The notes under the pieces are model-generated. The model ran no database searches. It saw only the letters and a list, made by a program, of their open reading frames with translations, and was not told the DNA's origin. Positions 1 through 10,965 of a DNA stretch of 64,000 nucleotides are shown piece after piece; the stretch's first letter is position 1, and each line of letters opens with the position of its first letter. The translations under genes and the position numbers were made by a program. Source of the stretch: Clavulina sp. PMI_390 (taxonomy: Eukaryota > Basidiomycota > Agaricomycetes > Cantharellales > Hydnaceae); NCBI GenBank assembly GCA_015039315.1, contig WIDE01000064.1, positions 124,238 to 188,237 on the forward strand, in the 5' to 3' direction.

Positions 1-1009
1 CAAAGTCGTTCTCGTTACCGGGAGCTCGGCAGGTGGCATCGGAGGCGCTTTGTGCGAAGAATACGCGCGCGCTGGATGCATCGTCTACGCAAGTGCCCGA
101 AAGCTAGAATCGCTCGAGGGCCTTGCACAGACCGGGGAAATCCGCAAAATTCAGCTTGACGTCAACGATGTCAAGAATGTGGAGGAGGTTGTCAAGACCA
201 TTATTGATGCAGAGGGGAGGATCGACATCCTTGTGAATAACGCGTAAGACTCAAGTGTATCCGACTACATCATTCCGGTACTAAAAATGCGGTGTACAGA
301 GGTGTTCTTGCCGTTGGTCCCGTCCTGGACGTTAGCATCGACGAGGTCAAGGCGGCGTTTGAGACCAACTTCTTCTCGCTTCTTCGCCTTACCCAGATCG
401 TCGTTCCTCATATGGCCGCTTCCTCTGCTACTGATACTAAAGGCCTCGTTGTCAACATTGGCAGCATCACTGCTCTTGTTCCTATTCCATGGGGAGGTAT
501 CTACGCTGCGACCAAAGCCGCCATCAAGAGTATCTCTGAAATCATGCACATGGAGTTTGGTCCGCTTGGTGTAAAGGTCCTCCTTGTGGAGCCAGGAGGA
601 ATCAGGAGTAATGTGAGCCAAGATGCCCTATCTCTCTAACTATGACTAGACTCATTTCCCATTCTTGCTAAATCAGCTCTCAACGAACTACGCTCCCAAA
701 TACAGTCTTCCGTCAACCTCGCTTTACAAGGACTATATCGACAGTATCATCGCCCGTATCCATGTCTCACAGCAGCCCGGGGCAATGGATACAAACGAGT
801 TTGCTCGCACCGTGGTCAAAGCATCCGATATTCCTCCCATTCTATCTTCTTCATCAAAAGCCGTGGCGAAATACAAGTGGAACCCGAAGTGGTATCTCCT
901 GGCAGGGAAGAACACGACCCTGTTCTGGCTCCTTACTTGGCTGCCGAGGACAATGGTGTTGCGATTGATGTGGCGACGTCAAGGCGGCGGGCAGCCCAAA
1001 AAGAAGTGA
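1..1009 (+). CDS. Short-chain dehydrogenase/reductase, AYR1-like (5'-truncated, SDR1)
   Basis: This is the 3' portion of a classical short-chain dehydrogenase gene; its first codons lie left of the window. I see three exons, about 1-243, 300-612 and 677-1009, joined by GTAAG/GTGAG introns. The first exon reads VTGSSAGGIGGAL, a variant of the TGxxxGxG cofactor-binding loop, and ends in the NNA motif (ILVNNA). The second exon has the catalytic Ser in NIGS and the YAATK form of the YxxxK active site. The C-terminus has a hydrophobic stretch (LFWLLTWLPRTMVL) and a basic end, which suggests membrane association. The family includes the yeast NADPH-dependent 1-acyl-dihydroxyacetone-phosphate reductase Ayr1; the substrate here is inferred only from that resemblance. 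Two closely similar paralogues lie at 13.3 and 14.8 kb with the same intron positions. Confidence 0.85.
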
Positions 1010-1759
1010 AGTGGCAAGATTTTGACCTGCTCAGTACCGCCAGCTTGCAGGAATATGACCTCGTTGCCGGGGATTTGCCTGTATTTCTGAATAGCTTACT
1101 TGCCGCTCGTCTCAAAAACAGCCGACACTCATGTACATACAGCCATTGTAAGATGTGATCCGGATTAGAAGATAGTCATGCGCCGTCATTGCATTCGAGC
1201 AAGACTTGCAGGCGACTGATGGCCGACCATTCTGGGAACCTCAAAGTCATATGACATATGGACGTATGCGGAAATTGTCGACTAGACAAGGATCAGTCCA
1301 CCTTGTAATGCAAACTTCACAGAATGTTATTTTCGTGTCGAAAGTTACCTCGAGGATGTGGCACTGTATGCCCCCATGGCTATGACTGGAGAGGAATCAT
1401 GAGTAAAAGACATATCGGGTGTGGAGCTTGGGTTAGTCAAACAGGAAGAATAGATCAGGCTCCTACTACATGACTGATTATTGTTTCCATCTTGCGATGC
1501 AAGAAATTATTTGCTCAATAACGGAACATTAGGTCGATTATACAGGGGGATAGCTTAGAGCTGCCAAACAGCAAGACACGATCGGTGGAATGAAGAATGC
1601 GAGCCCTCGTGCTCATTGACAGCCTTAAGTCGTTCGCAAACGATGGTCAAGAAGTTCAAAAAAGTCTGCGTCTGCGTAGTACAGTCGCATCCACCATTTC
1701 TTATCATGATGAGAGCCCTCCTACACACAATAGCAAAATCGAGTGGACCAGTGTGAGTC
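1010..1759. other. Intergenic region
   Basis: About 750 bp between the convergent SDR1 and the Myb-like gene. I see no conserved coding segment or repeat; it presumably holds the two 3' untranslated regions. Confidence 0.5.
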
Positions 1760-3912
1760 TCATACTCGGGAGCAGATGATATGTAGAATGCTTGCCTCTG
1801 ATTCAGCGATTATTGAAAGCATATTAAGTACTTCCATAGGGTCATCTGGATCTGGCCGCTCGCGCATGACGTACTTTACCAGCAGCATATAGTCAGACGT
1901 AGAATACTCCATTTTCATTATGTGCTGGTCGAGCTTGCGGAATGCGAACTCTCGCCAATGGGCCAATTTGACTGTATTTGATGACTCACTGGTGACTGTC
2001 ACCTTAGAGAGCCGTGAGCGTTTACCTATTGGAGGGCTTGAAGGGGCCTGTGCGAGAGATGGGCTGCGAGTTCGTTTGAGAGTGGATTGATGGGAGATGG
2101 GAGAATGGGGATCAGGCGCAGGTTCGGAAAGAATATTGGTGTTCTTGACACCGTTCTCTGCATCAGGAGGGAGAAGGACTGATGGCTGTGCCATGGCAGC
2201 CGCCGAGGGCTCAGCAGGGAGTTCCGCAGGAAGTATTGAATTTGATACCTGTATCGAATCCTGAGGATGGGTTGGGGCAGTAACGGGGTAAGAGTTGTGA
2301 TAGAAGTTATAATAAGAGATTGCTGAGCACCCGGCTGGAAGGTCCTCTCGGTTCTGCCGCGAGAGGCTGGAGTAAGATTCATACACGTCGCTGGATTTAT
2401 TAGACACATACTGATTCGATAAACCTCTTCCAGGGCTCCAAACCGACCAGCTGTTCAACTCCTAAGCGCTCGCATTGCAAAGCAGCCCAGTTCCGAATAA
2501 ATTCCCCCTCTGCGCGACTAATGGGTGCTGACGGCGGGGTGGAAGCGACTGTCGGTGGTAATGCACCTTCGGCTGGAGTTTTGGGGACAATGGGTTTAAG
2601 CCCTCGCCGAGATATTTGCATGACCTTTTCTGATTCACGTCTGTAAAAAGCATAATAGGACATTGCCGAGCGAAATTGAGGTAGCTGCGATTTGTACTAT
2701 GAGATTACGCTCGTATGAAATCAATAGCCAGAAGTATATGTGAGTGGCAAAGCTCACTTTGTCGAAAAAACTTTCCCAAAATTTGGGGCCTCTCTTTTGA
2801 TCAATTTCTGAGCCCGTCCTCAAGGCTTCGCCACGAATCCAAGAAGCCATCAGGTCCACCTCCGGCTCTGAGAATGCTAATCCGCGACCTCGTATATGGC
2901 CTTCCCGTTGCTCCATATCTCCATTTCTTCCTGTCGAATCATCCTAACCGTAACGTCAAGGTTTCATGCTGGAATCGTCGATGTAAAAGGAAAAGCGGTA
3001 CCTCGTCGTCAGATACTCCGTCATTTATGCTTGCGTAGTCCATATCTTCATCATGAGAGATCGATGACCATGGTCCAGCGAGTTTTCGATAAAGCTGATA
3101 ATAAGCATAGGATTTGCGTCGGTACGGTAGCTCATTTTGTCGCTATTCAAAGGGATAGGTCATCGGCCACTCAGCAAACTAAGTATTTTTTGCTTACTTT
3201 TTCAACGAATTCTTCCCAAGTGGTTAAGCCTGGGAGGTAGTTGCTCTGAAGCTGCAATCGAAGGATCTCGTCCGAGGCCCATCGCAAGACAAGTTTCATC
3301 TCTAATTCGGAAAAGGGAATCTTCTTTGATCGAGAGCTTTGGGGGATATCCTTATCCTGTTCGTCTCCATTGTTCTGATTGTGCCCATGCTATAGAATGC
3401 TGATGAGGGGGCGTGATATTTGAAGGATTTAGTGACTTACCACTACCGATTCGATGGAGGTGCCGGAGGTGACGTGTCGACTGTTCCAAGAGATTTGCAC
3501 CGCAGGAGTTGTATTCGACGGAGGGTCAATTGATGAAGTGGCAAACAATCTGCGATACGTGCTGTAATAAGAACCGAGACTTCTGATGATTGGTAGACTG
3601 GTACGTTTCTGGTGGTAGCTTCAGTGGATTACATGGATGAGAGAGTTGAAAACTTCGTACAGCTTCGACAAATCGCTCCCAAGGCCCGAATCCCGCAAGT
3701 TCTCCGAGGCCTACACCGAGCTTCTCGCTCTCTGTTACTGCCCACTCTCGCATCAACCGCTCTTCGAGGTCTGTGTAAGCGAATCCACGCCCGAATTTGA
3801 CTAGCTGGGCGTCGACTGTGGGTGCTGGGTGTAGAAGTCCATTGGTGGTGGTCTCATTGTTGACGTTCGGGCCTGCCTGAACCCAAGCTGCATCAGGGTC
3901 GTTCAGCGGCAT
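1760..3912 (-). CDS. Uncharacterised protein with four tandem Myb/SANT-like (Rap1-Myb-like) modules
   Basis: I do not recognise this gene by name. Read on the minus strand and spliced, it shows one module four times. Each module has an acidic start plus helix (TDLEERLMREWA; SELEMKLVLRWASDE; FSEPEVDLMASW; RAEGEFIRNWAA), a helix with aromatics (GPWERFVEAV; TTWEEFVEKV; KFWESFFDKV; EPWKRFIESV), then an intron, then a third helix (SYYSTYRRL; AYYQLYRKL; SYYAFYRRE; SYYNFYHNS) led by a Leu-Pro. This three-helix W/F/Y pattern resembles Rap1-type Myb or SANT domains, which bind DNA or chromatin; that assignment is inference. The last exon (to 1760) adds a Ser/Pro-rich basic stretch (TLKRTRSPSL, IGKRSRLSKV) like a nuclear signal and a C-terminal helical segment. 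The ATG at 3912 is the first in frame; reading frame continues upstream, so a further 5' exon may exist. Splice sites were placed by eye. Confidence 0.6.
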
Positions 3913-4683
3913 TATTACGGAAAGCGTTGGTTGTGATACCGTGGGGTTAGTTGAAGGAGTCTTTGATATCAAAGGGTCGATGAGAATGTTCACTGAATGC
4001 ACTTGTTCAATCGCCACAGCGTACGCACCATGTCACTGAATATTTCCTTCAGTTTGTTAGCTACAGATGACTATTCTTCTTTCAGCCCCGCTTCGGATCC
4101 GCCCGTATCTCAGTATGCCCCACGGCCAAGAAAGGTATGTTAATCGTTCAGGCCAGGGTTTAGAGCGGTTCAGGGCGGAAGCTGGAATTCAAGTTGAGGC
4201 GCCTAGCGTGGGAACCAATGGAGGTCACATCAGCCACAACAAAGGAAGAGCGCTACTTATATGGGTTTGGAGCATACCATTTCACTCTAGGCTATCTTTT
4301 AACCGGGATTTATGAGGCAGAATGAAAACCCAAAGGGCGAAGCAGGAAAATGGCAAATCCCGTTATCCCACACATATGCATTGAATTCCCAACAGTGGAC
4401 AAAATCTAGCTGCCTACACATGCGAGTCCGCTTGCAGTTGCGGGATCTGCCTGGTATACCATAATAACTTGGATATGAGCGCCCAACAGCAGGTTTCTTA
4501 ACAGAGTTGCAAGCTGCTGATGGAGGGTGCAATCGATCGCGCCCGTCTCTCACGAGCCGAAAAAGGCACCAAAGCGTGTTTACACAACAGGATTGAATCC
4601 ATGGTCTTTAATTGTGAATCGAGCAGCACTGCAAATATTATGAGGGACGATGTGGTGCGACCCATGATGAGACTAACACTCAA
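3913..4683. other. Intergenic region, possibly with the 5' end of the Myb-like gene
   Basis: About 770 bp between the start of the Myb-like gene and the 3' end of CTU2, both on the minus strand. The frame of the first Myb-like exon stays open to about 4030, so an upstream exon may be hidden here. Nothing else is supportable. Confidence 0.4.
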
Positions 4684-6216
4684 TCATCGAGGAAGAATTC
4701 TGCTATCCCTCTCTCCGCTGCCCACGTAGGTGCCAGGATTTTGTCCGAAGTCTTCTCTGATGACCTGGTCCCTCGGCTTGACAACGCTGTACGGCACGCA
4801 TAGCATAGTGTCTGCGTTGACCGAGTAGCTTTTGTTGCAGATGACATTGCCTTCCATGAGTTTGCTTCGGATGGAGTAGGCCTAGATATGTTTTGTCAGT
4901 TAACGTTGGCTTGAACAAGGGAAATGCTGGACCGCACCGTTCACAGAGCTGACATAGTCCTTCCGCCTCTTGTTTTGGTGTGACCTTGGCACATGTCCTA
5001 GCTATCGCGTTGACGGTCGATGGGAAATCTCGATCAAGCCCTACGATAAAATCTAGCAGCGGCGAATCGTTAATCAGGGCGTTTGGGAATCTGTAAGTAT
5101 ATAAGACACACCTTTCGTCACTTTGGCAATGCCAGACTCGGCCCGGGGCATCTCTGGAGGGCATAGTGATCGCAAACCGTTCCAGTAGTAGTACGCAGCG
5201 CATTCTTTCGCCATCAAATCTCGTAGCGGCCGAATTATCCGAACCGAGCCCCATTGCTCCTCTCGGTCACTTGCAATGTGGAACCCATCTCCAGATGCAA
5301 TGCTCGTGATAAGCGAGACTGACAAAGACGTCATTGTGTCTCCAAAGAGGATATGAGAGCAGTCCAGCCTCTTTGCTGTGTAGAGAAGAAGCACCCTCGA
5401 AAGCTGGGATATCACGTATGCTACGCCAGATGGTGTTGGTAGTGATTGGATGAACTGTCGCAATCGTGTGACGGGAGCTTCAGTTGTATCTCGCCATGGG
5501 AAAGCTCCGTCTAATTTGAAGAGCTCGTCTGGAATTTGGCCATGTACTGCGTCCCACCATTTTGGGTCGAAAGCATCCTCGAGACGAAGGAGAATGACGT
5601 TAGACGAGATGGCCGTGAGCCTCGTCTTCACTTCCTCGGACCGATCTTTTCTCTTGGAACATAGTCAATTCAAGAGCTCGAGCGATGGGAGAAGTTAGGC
5701 TCACAGTTCCGTCAATGGCAGCAAGTTCGATATATGCGAGATAGTAGCCCACCCAAATCTGCTGCCTCTTACTCAGCGGTTTATGCGGAGATGTCGGCCT
5801 CGAGAAGCAATCTGCTTCCAACATATTAAATAGAACGGGTGATTCAATACCAGCTGTTATAGGGATGAGGGCGGATCGAGTAGGTTTGGGTTGATCGTAT
5901 TGGGATACAGAGGCAAGACCCAGGCTGGCGTCAAGTGCACGGCGGAATTTGGTGAGAGTCTGGTGTTGAAGGCATGCCCTAGTCAGTTGAATGAGGGCTT
6001 CGAACAGCAGGACTATTGGTAGGATATATGCGTACGAGCAGTAAACGGAGTGTTGAGCTACAATCTGACCTGGGCTACTTTTGCAGCGGATACAAGTCTT
6101 GGAGCGATCAAACCGTCGACGCTCTAGAAGACTTGGTGTTAATAGATGATCTTGCCGCTGCCCTGAGAGTGCATACTTGGCATGACATCTTGTTCAGGGT
6201 TGGGGGCGTCACACAT
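4684..6216 (-). CDS. CTU2: Cytoplasmic tRNA 2-thiolation protein 2 (Ctu2/Ncs2)
   Basis: Ctu2 partners Ctu1 in the cytosolic complex that uses Urm1-carried sulfur to thiolate wobble uridine 34 of tRNA Lys, Glu and Gln. The spliced minus-strand protein has the family layout. A short start (MCDAPNPEQDVMP) is followed by a zinc-binding segment TCIRCK...YCSACLQ and the KFRRALD motif. Then comes a degenerate PP-loop position (ITAGIESPVLFNML), where Ctu2 proteins usually lack an intact loop. The core has HILFGDTMTSLSVSLI, the IIRPLRDLMAKE motif and FPSTVNAIARTCAK, then LCQLCER near the C-terminus, where other Ctu2 proteins keep a CxxC pair. The N-terminal intron (about 6121-6178) and others were placed to keep these motifs in frame. 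The last exon, ending at 4684, is poorly conserved. The start codon lies 84 bp from the divergent MED19 start. Confidence 0.85.
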
Positions 6217-6300
6217 TTTAGGTGTGGAGGGAGTCAATCGAGTAAGGAGCGATCGTGTGACCGAGGGAGTAAAACGTGACTCTGTGACAAGCAGCAAAAC
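6217..6300. promoter_or_regulatory. Compact bidirectional promoter CTU2/MED19
   Basis: Only 84 bp separate the two divergent start codons (6216 minus, 6301 plus), so this segment must contain both 5' untranslated regions, or the transcripts overlap. No TATA box is evident. Confidence 0.5.
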
Positions 6301-6967
6301 ATGTCCAAACTCAGCGACAGCGCCGACGTCTTTCGACCTCCAAATGGTGTGATGGAGCATGATTTGTCTGTCTATGAACTTCAATTGAATGCTCACTTGT
6401 GTGCGCTAAATAGTCAATAAACCACCTCAGCTTCCTCCTCGACATCTTGACAGCTCGCAGGATCTCTTAAGAAGACTTCAGCTCCAACCTGCCTATGATC
6501 AATATGTCCGCCCCTTCGTGAGACCTCATGGAGATAAGGGTAAAGGCAAAGAGACGGAGCCAGGGGAACAGCCTGACCCGGGCAACAACCGTATCCCACA
6601 CGGACTCAAGTCGTTCATGGTCGACTTACCTGGTGAGTCTCACTCGCACTAAGTTTATCCTATTCTTAGCATTCCATTCTTAACCCTTGGCGAGCTAGGC
6701 AAGACTAGTGTGAAGCGAAGTGAACCGCTCGTGGACCTCGTACTGGCGCCTCCTAAGCAGCGCATCGAAGTCGCCACATTTGATGCCCGAACGCTGGAGA
6801 ACTTTCGTTTGGGAGTAGGGCGAGAAGATGATGATCCGAGGAAGAAAAAGAAGGTGCGCATGTCTCACTACACCACTCATGAACCACCCTGCACGAGTTC
6901 ATCCACACCGTTCTTTCTCGCCAGCCCCACCCACCTCAACAGCGTCCAGACGGTCCGCCAGCGATGA
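6301..6967 (+). CDS. MED19: Mediator complex subunit 19 (Med19/Rox3 family)
   Basis: Med19 is a head-module subunit of the nuclear Mediator co-activator complex. Splicing three exons gives a protein of about 190 residues. A short start (MSKLSDSADVFRPP) leads into DLLRRLQLQPAYDQYVRPF, which matches the fungal Med19 signature of a D-L-x-x-x-x-L-x-P-x-Y-D-x-Y-V-R-P helix. Next come a Lys/Glu-rich linker, HGLKSFMVDLPGK, and then APPKQRIEVATFDARTLE, which corresponds to the conserved PPKQ...FD.RT block of basidiomycete Med19. A basic cluster (DDDPRKKKKVR) follows, typical of the family's C-terminus. Intron 1 probably runs from about 6388 to a CAG acceptor near 6450; intron 2 is at about 6631-6699. 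The exact C-terminal exon is uncertain. Confidence 0.75.
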
Positions 6968-7125
6968 ATTAATGCCCTGAACTAAGAGTCCTATGTACAT
7001 TGCGAGTCCTACACATCATGAATGGTCATTAAGTCGTAATCAAGTCATCTGTCATAATATCAAGCACCAAGCAAAATAAATCTCGTTCCTCTATCACATC
7101 ACCCCATCACGAACAGAACAGGGGG

Positions 7126-8786
7126 TCACCGGTTCCCGGTGCCCCCAAAGCTGGGTAGACTCAATCTGCGCAGACCGCGCCCAATTTTTGACTGGCTTTG
7201 GTTCTTGGTGTAGGCGAGAGTCGGCGTTGGGGGTCGAAGTCTCGAGCTCCCTGCATAATCATAGGACGGCATGGGGAGAGGCTGAGGTGATACGGAGGAG
7301 AAGTAGTCTGGCATGCCGTTCGGTGTTACAGGGAGCCGCCGACGCGGAGTTGATGGAGACGGTGTCTGGCTGTTGTAGCGTTGGGGTGCAGGGTAAGGCA
7401 TCGGAGATGGAGACGGTTTCCGATGCATAGGGGAGAGTGGGCGAGCAGTGGCGTTGGATTCCAGTGTATCTGCTCTGAAGGATCGTGGAGAGGACGAGAG
7501 ACGTCTGCGGTCAGAATCCGACATCTCAGATGCCTCGAAGACTTCCACAGGAGCTTCCGGGATGTCTGTGGATGTTTGCTCAACGCTGGCGACTGATGGC
7601 TCTGACGCTCCAGACGAACCCGCATCCATGGATAGACCTGGCTGAAGGTGATCACGGTCTTCTTGAGCATGATCAGGGGCGTCAGAACTAGGCATGGAAG
7701 CTCGGTTCTTATAGTCCATCGGAGTTGTAGGGGACGATGGGGCGGCGGAGTTCGACCGATAGGAGGGCGGTCGGAAGGCAGGGTCTCCAGGTACAGGGTA
7801 TGCTTCGCCCTCAGTCGGGAGCGATGCGTATGAATCCAGCCCCCCTTCACACCAGGCTCTAGCGGTACCCACGTTGCCAACACCAGGAGCCGCTCGTCGT
7901 AGTGAATCACAACTTCGGGTCCATGCAGCATCGGCAAGGCGTGCTATGCAGGCACCGGATGAGACCATTGCACCCTTTTGCCGGGCATTCGTCTCGTTTT
8001 GGTGTTGACTGCGGAAAGTAATACGGCTCAGCTGACCATTGGCGGAGAGTGACCATAGACCGAGTGCTCACCTTTGCGCAACAGAGATTTCTGAGCCGAG
8101 AGTATTCTGTGTAAATGATATCGGTCATGACATTATTTTGTAGAAAGGAAAGTGAGAGTAGAGCATACGAGTATATCGATGTATCGCGCGTATTCCTCTG
8201 CAATGTCCCTTTTGAGGGCACGTCGCTCATACGCCTCCCCTTTTTCGCATCAAGATTCAGTTAGCCAGATATCCAGGAGTGTGCTGCGGAGTTGGGCTCA
8301 CCAGCTTGCCTAATTTTAGACTCGCGAATAGCGACAAAGTCATCATGGTTCCGCTCGTCTTTCTATGTCGAGGAAGGCGTTGACCAGTTAGGATGTAGAG
8401 GGAGAGTAGTTTGAGCACGGGAAATACCAACTCCTAGCTGCTTGAACCATCGTCGAAGTATTGTAGATAGAGACTCGTATTCTCGTTCCACCGTGCGAGC
8501 GTAGGTGGCGTCGGACTCGAGGACCGCATCGAGCAGCCAAGCACTAGCAGTCAACGCGTTTTCTATAGGAGTTCTTAAAGATTTGGTGACAGAATGGAGA
8601 GAATTATGAATACGCACTGGCTACGTCGGGGCAACCTTTTGTGGACGCACTCTCCTTAAGTGCTTTGGAGAGTTTCTTCTGGGCAGTGACCACTGCATCG
8701 GAAGCACTGGCGAGTTCATGGAAGCATGCTGCGATTTGCTCGAGCCCAACCGCGCTTTTGTGTATCTCTGCACGGGAGAGGGACAT
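7126..8786 (-). CDS. IMD/BAR-like membrane-binding protein with disordered tail
   Basis: The spliced minus-strand product begins MSLSRAEIHKSAVGLEQ and continues as a long amphipathic alpha-helical region: AVVTAQKKLSKALKE, TASAWLLDAVLESDATYAR, SLSTILRRWFKQLG, AYERRALKRDIAEEYARY, LGSEISVAQ, and VSSGACIARLADAAWTRSC. This is the order seen in basidiomycete IMD (IRSp53/MIM-homology) or Ivy1-type BAR-related proteins, which bind phospholipids and bend membranes. The last 230 residues are Ser/Pro-rich and low in predicted order, with many SP sites, and end in a conserved-looking basic segment (GRGLRRLSLPSFGGTGNR). At least five exons are needed. Family assignment is from pattern recognition only. 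The gene is divergent from DGK1; an additional 5' exon upstream of 8786 cannot be excluded. Confidence 0.6.
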
Positions 8787-8992
8787 TCCGTTAGTCGTGG
8801 GCTAAGCACGAGCGTGTTCGCGCGGAAAAGGGGTGAACTACTTGTCAGTCCAATTCAGTTTAGGCGTGCCGATTTTTGTGACGTCAGTGACAGCGTGACA
8901 TTAATTGCATCACGCCTCCGACGGAGCCCCCTTCCTCGTCGCCCGCGCGTTTCCTCTCTCCTCCTCCTTTGTTCATCCCCCTCGTCGAAGCG
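8787..8992. promoter_or_regulatory. Bidirectional promoter, IMD-like gene/DGK1
   Basis: A 206-bp segment between two divergent start codons. It contains a CRE-like TGACGTCA palindrome at about 8879-8886, a candidate bZIP site, although an 8-mer is weak evidence on its own. Downstream of it is a C/T-rich tract next to the DGK1 start. Confidence 0.45.
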
Positions 8993-10115
8993 ATGGCCAT
9001 GAACGGGACAGGCTACGCCCACACTAATGGGTCGTCTCATACGAACGGCTCTGCCCTCAAGAACCGTCGCCCGCTCCAACCAGTTGCACCCTCGGCCGCC
9101 GAGCCGTCGAGCAAATCTGCCCTCCGTCCACCGGCAGGCTTCTGGGAATGGTGTCTTCGCTGGGAGATACCTCGAAAGGTCTTGCATAGCTCAATTGGTA
9201 AGCCTGTGGCCCTCTATATCCTGATTGCTCCCTCTGACGCGTTTTGCTGCAGGATTTGTGACGTTGGTCCTATATTTCCTCAGACCACCTCACATGAGCC
9301 CTATCATCGCTCCCCTCTGTGTCGCGCTCTCCATTATCGTGTCGGCAGATGCTATCAGGTTCAGGAGCTCTGCGTTCGAACGCGCGTATGAACGTCTGCT
9401 TGGTTTTCTGATGCGAGATGCCGAAAAGGTCGGTGGCCTTTACCCCTTCTCCTCAATGACTCACTGTTCTCACTATTTGTCGTGGATTAACTAGACCTCC
9501 ATCAACGGCGTTGTCTGGTACCTTATCGGTGTTGTTTTTGTGCTGGCAGTCTACCCAAGGGATGTTGCAGTGGAAGCTATCCTTCTGTAAGCATACACCA
9601 AACGCGCTTGATTTCTTGCTCCGATCCTCAATTTCATTACCTCTCCTTAGACTAAGCTGGGCTGATACGGCAGCATCCACATTCGGTCGCCTGTACGGAC
9701 ATCGCACCCCTCGTCTTCCCAATCGCATTCTCGGCCTCCCGGTCGCCGCCCGTAAATCCCTCGCAGGTGTCTTCGGGTCGTTCACCATTGCGATGCTCAC
9801 CACCTTGGCGTTCTGGGGCTTTTGCACGAGCGGAATGGGAAAGGGGCTACCAGAAGCTTCATGGCAGTGGACGCAGCCGGGTACCGGTGGCTGGGCAGGT
9901 CTTCTTTTGTTGAGCGCATCAGCAGGGGTCGTCACGAGCATTGTCGAAGTTCTTGGTGAGCCAATCACTGATCGACCTGTCATGGGAGGTTCCTCTGACG
10001 CGTGTTTTGTATATCAGATTTTGGTGATGTAGATGATAATCTGACGCTGCCAGTGCTCGCTGGCGCGCTGGTTTGGGGCATCACCGTCGTGCTTCGGACG
10101 CTTTCAGACCTTTAA
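8993..10115 (+). CDS. DGK1: CTP-dependent diacylglycerol kinase (Dgk1-like)
   Basis: Dgk1 phosphorylates diacylglycerol to phosphatidate with CTP at the ER/nuclear membrane and counteracts the Pah1 phosphatase. The protein begins MAMNGTGYAHTNG with a polar low-complexity N-terminus. It then shows the family signature in order: WEIPRKVLHSSIG, FVTLVLYFLRP, ADAIRF, ERLLGFLMRD, INGVVWYLIGVVF, DVAVEAILLLSWADTAAS, TFGRLYG and the KSLAG motif. Several membrane segments follow, and the end is GITVVLRTLSDL at a TAA at 10113-10115. Introns interrupt after SSIG, after AEK, after ILL and after VEVL, each with GT..AG ends. The ATG at 8993 fits the small polar N-terminus; another in-frame ATG follows at 8999. 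Confidence 0.85.
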
Positions 10116-10965
10116 ACTATTCTCGGAGCTAATATACCAATAGAGCTTAGTGTTCGACCTAATGGACAAGTTTGAGATTGGAAAGCACTTGATTCTCGTG
10201 GTTGTTGGCTCTTGAAATCTCTCAGTACAAAAAAGGTGCCGCGATCGAAGGGATTTTTCATCCACGCCGCCAGAGGTCCTCGTAGGTTAATCCTCTCGGC
10301 AGCGCCAGCGTGAGACCGAGGGGGAAAGAACCAGCAAGCTGTCCTGGCGGGCGCGCGCCTTCGGCTCAAAGGACGGCGCCGACAAGGAAGGCCCGCGCGC
10401 CGCTGACATGTGCGAAATAGTGAATCACATCATTATCATTCCAGTTAAGAAGTACCAACGCATTAGGGCACTCAGTGGTGTCAATGAGCAGTGCGTGCTA
10501 TTTAGGGGCTGCCATGGGCTATTCATTTGGAATCAGGCATAGTTGTCAGTCCCGCTCAATGTAGCTACGAGTCTATGGGCAGAGTTTTCCACTCGCCCTG
10601 CCAACAATTAATCTCTCATCTGCCAATCCAGCTCGTTTTTACTCTCTATAAGCATTGTTGATTGCACAGATGTTATAGAAGCGACGCCGGTACCACATAT
10701 TGCCGGTAATCCTGCTCTTGTCTCCTTTCGTGTTAATGCTGTGCGTCATGCCATCATTTTGAGCTTTGATTAGCACGAGTTACCCTCCAATGCACATCTC
10801 GCATCTTTTATCTGCGCGAGGTCTTCAATCCTTTCTTGCTCCTATTCCACATCTCTCTGTACCGCCAAGCTTAATCTACGTGCTCTATGCGCGGGCGGAA
10901 AGCGACACCCACACTTAACAGCATACCAGACACCTGATTCCTAATCCTCAATTTTTGAGCTCACA
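10116..10965. other. Intergenic region, promoter of X1
   Basis: About 850 bp. The right part (about 10765-10965) is similar to the region upstream of X2 (about 16300-16570), including GCACGAGTTACCC and the CTTAACAGCATAC block just before the start codons. The duplication therefore included the promoter. No gene is seen. Confidence 0.6.

Noticed and set aside
8969..8992. Upstream extension of the DGK1 frame (FIPLVEA)
   Set aside because: It begins with TTG; the first ATG in frame is at 8993 and gives a typical N-terminus.
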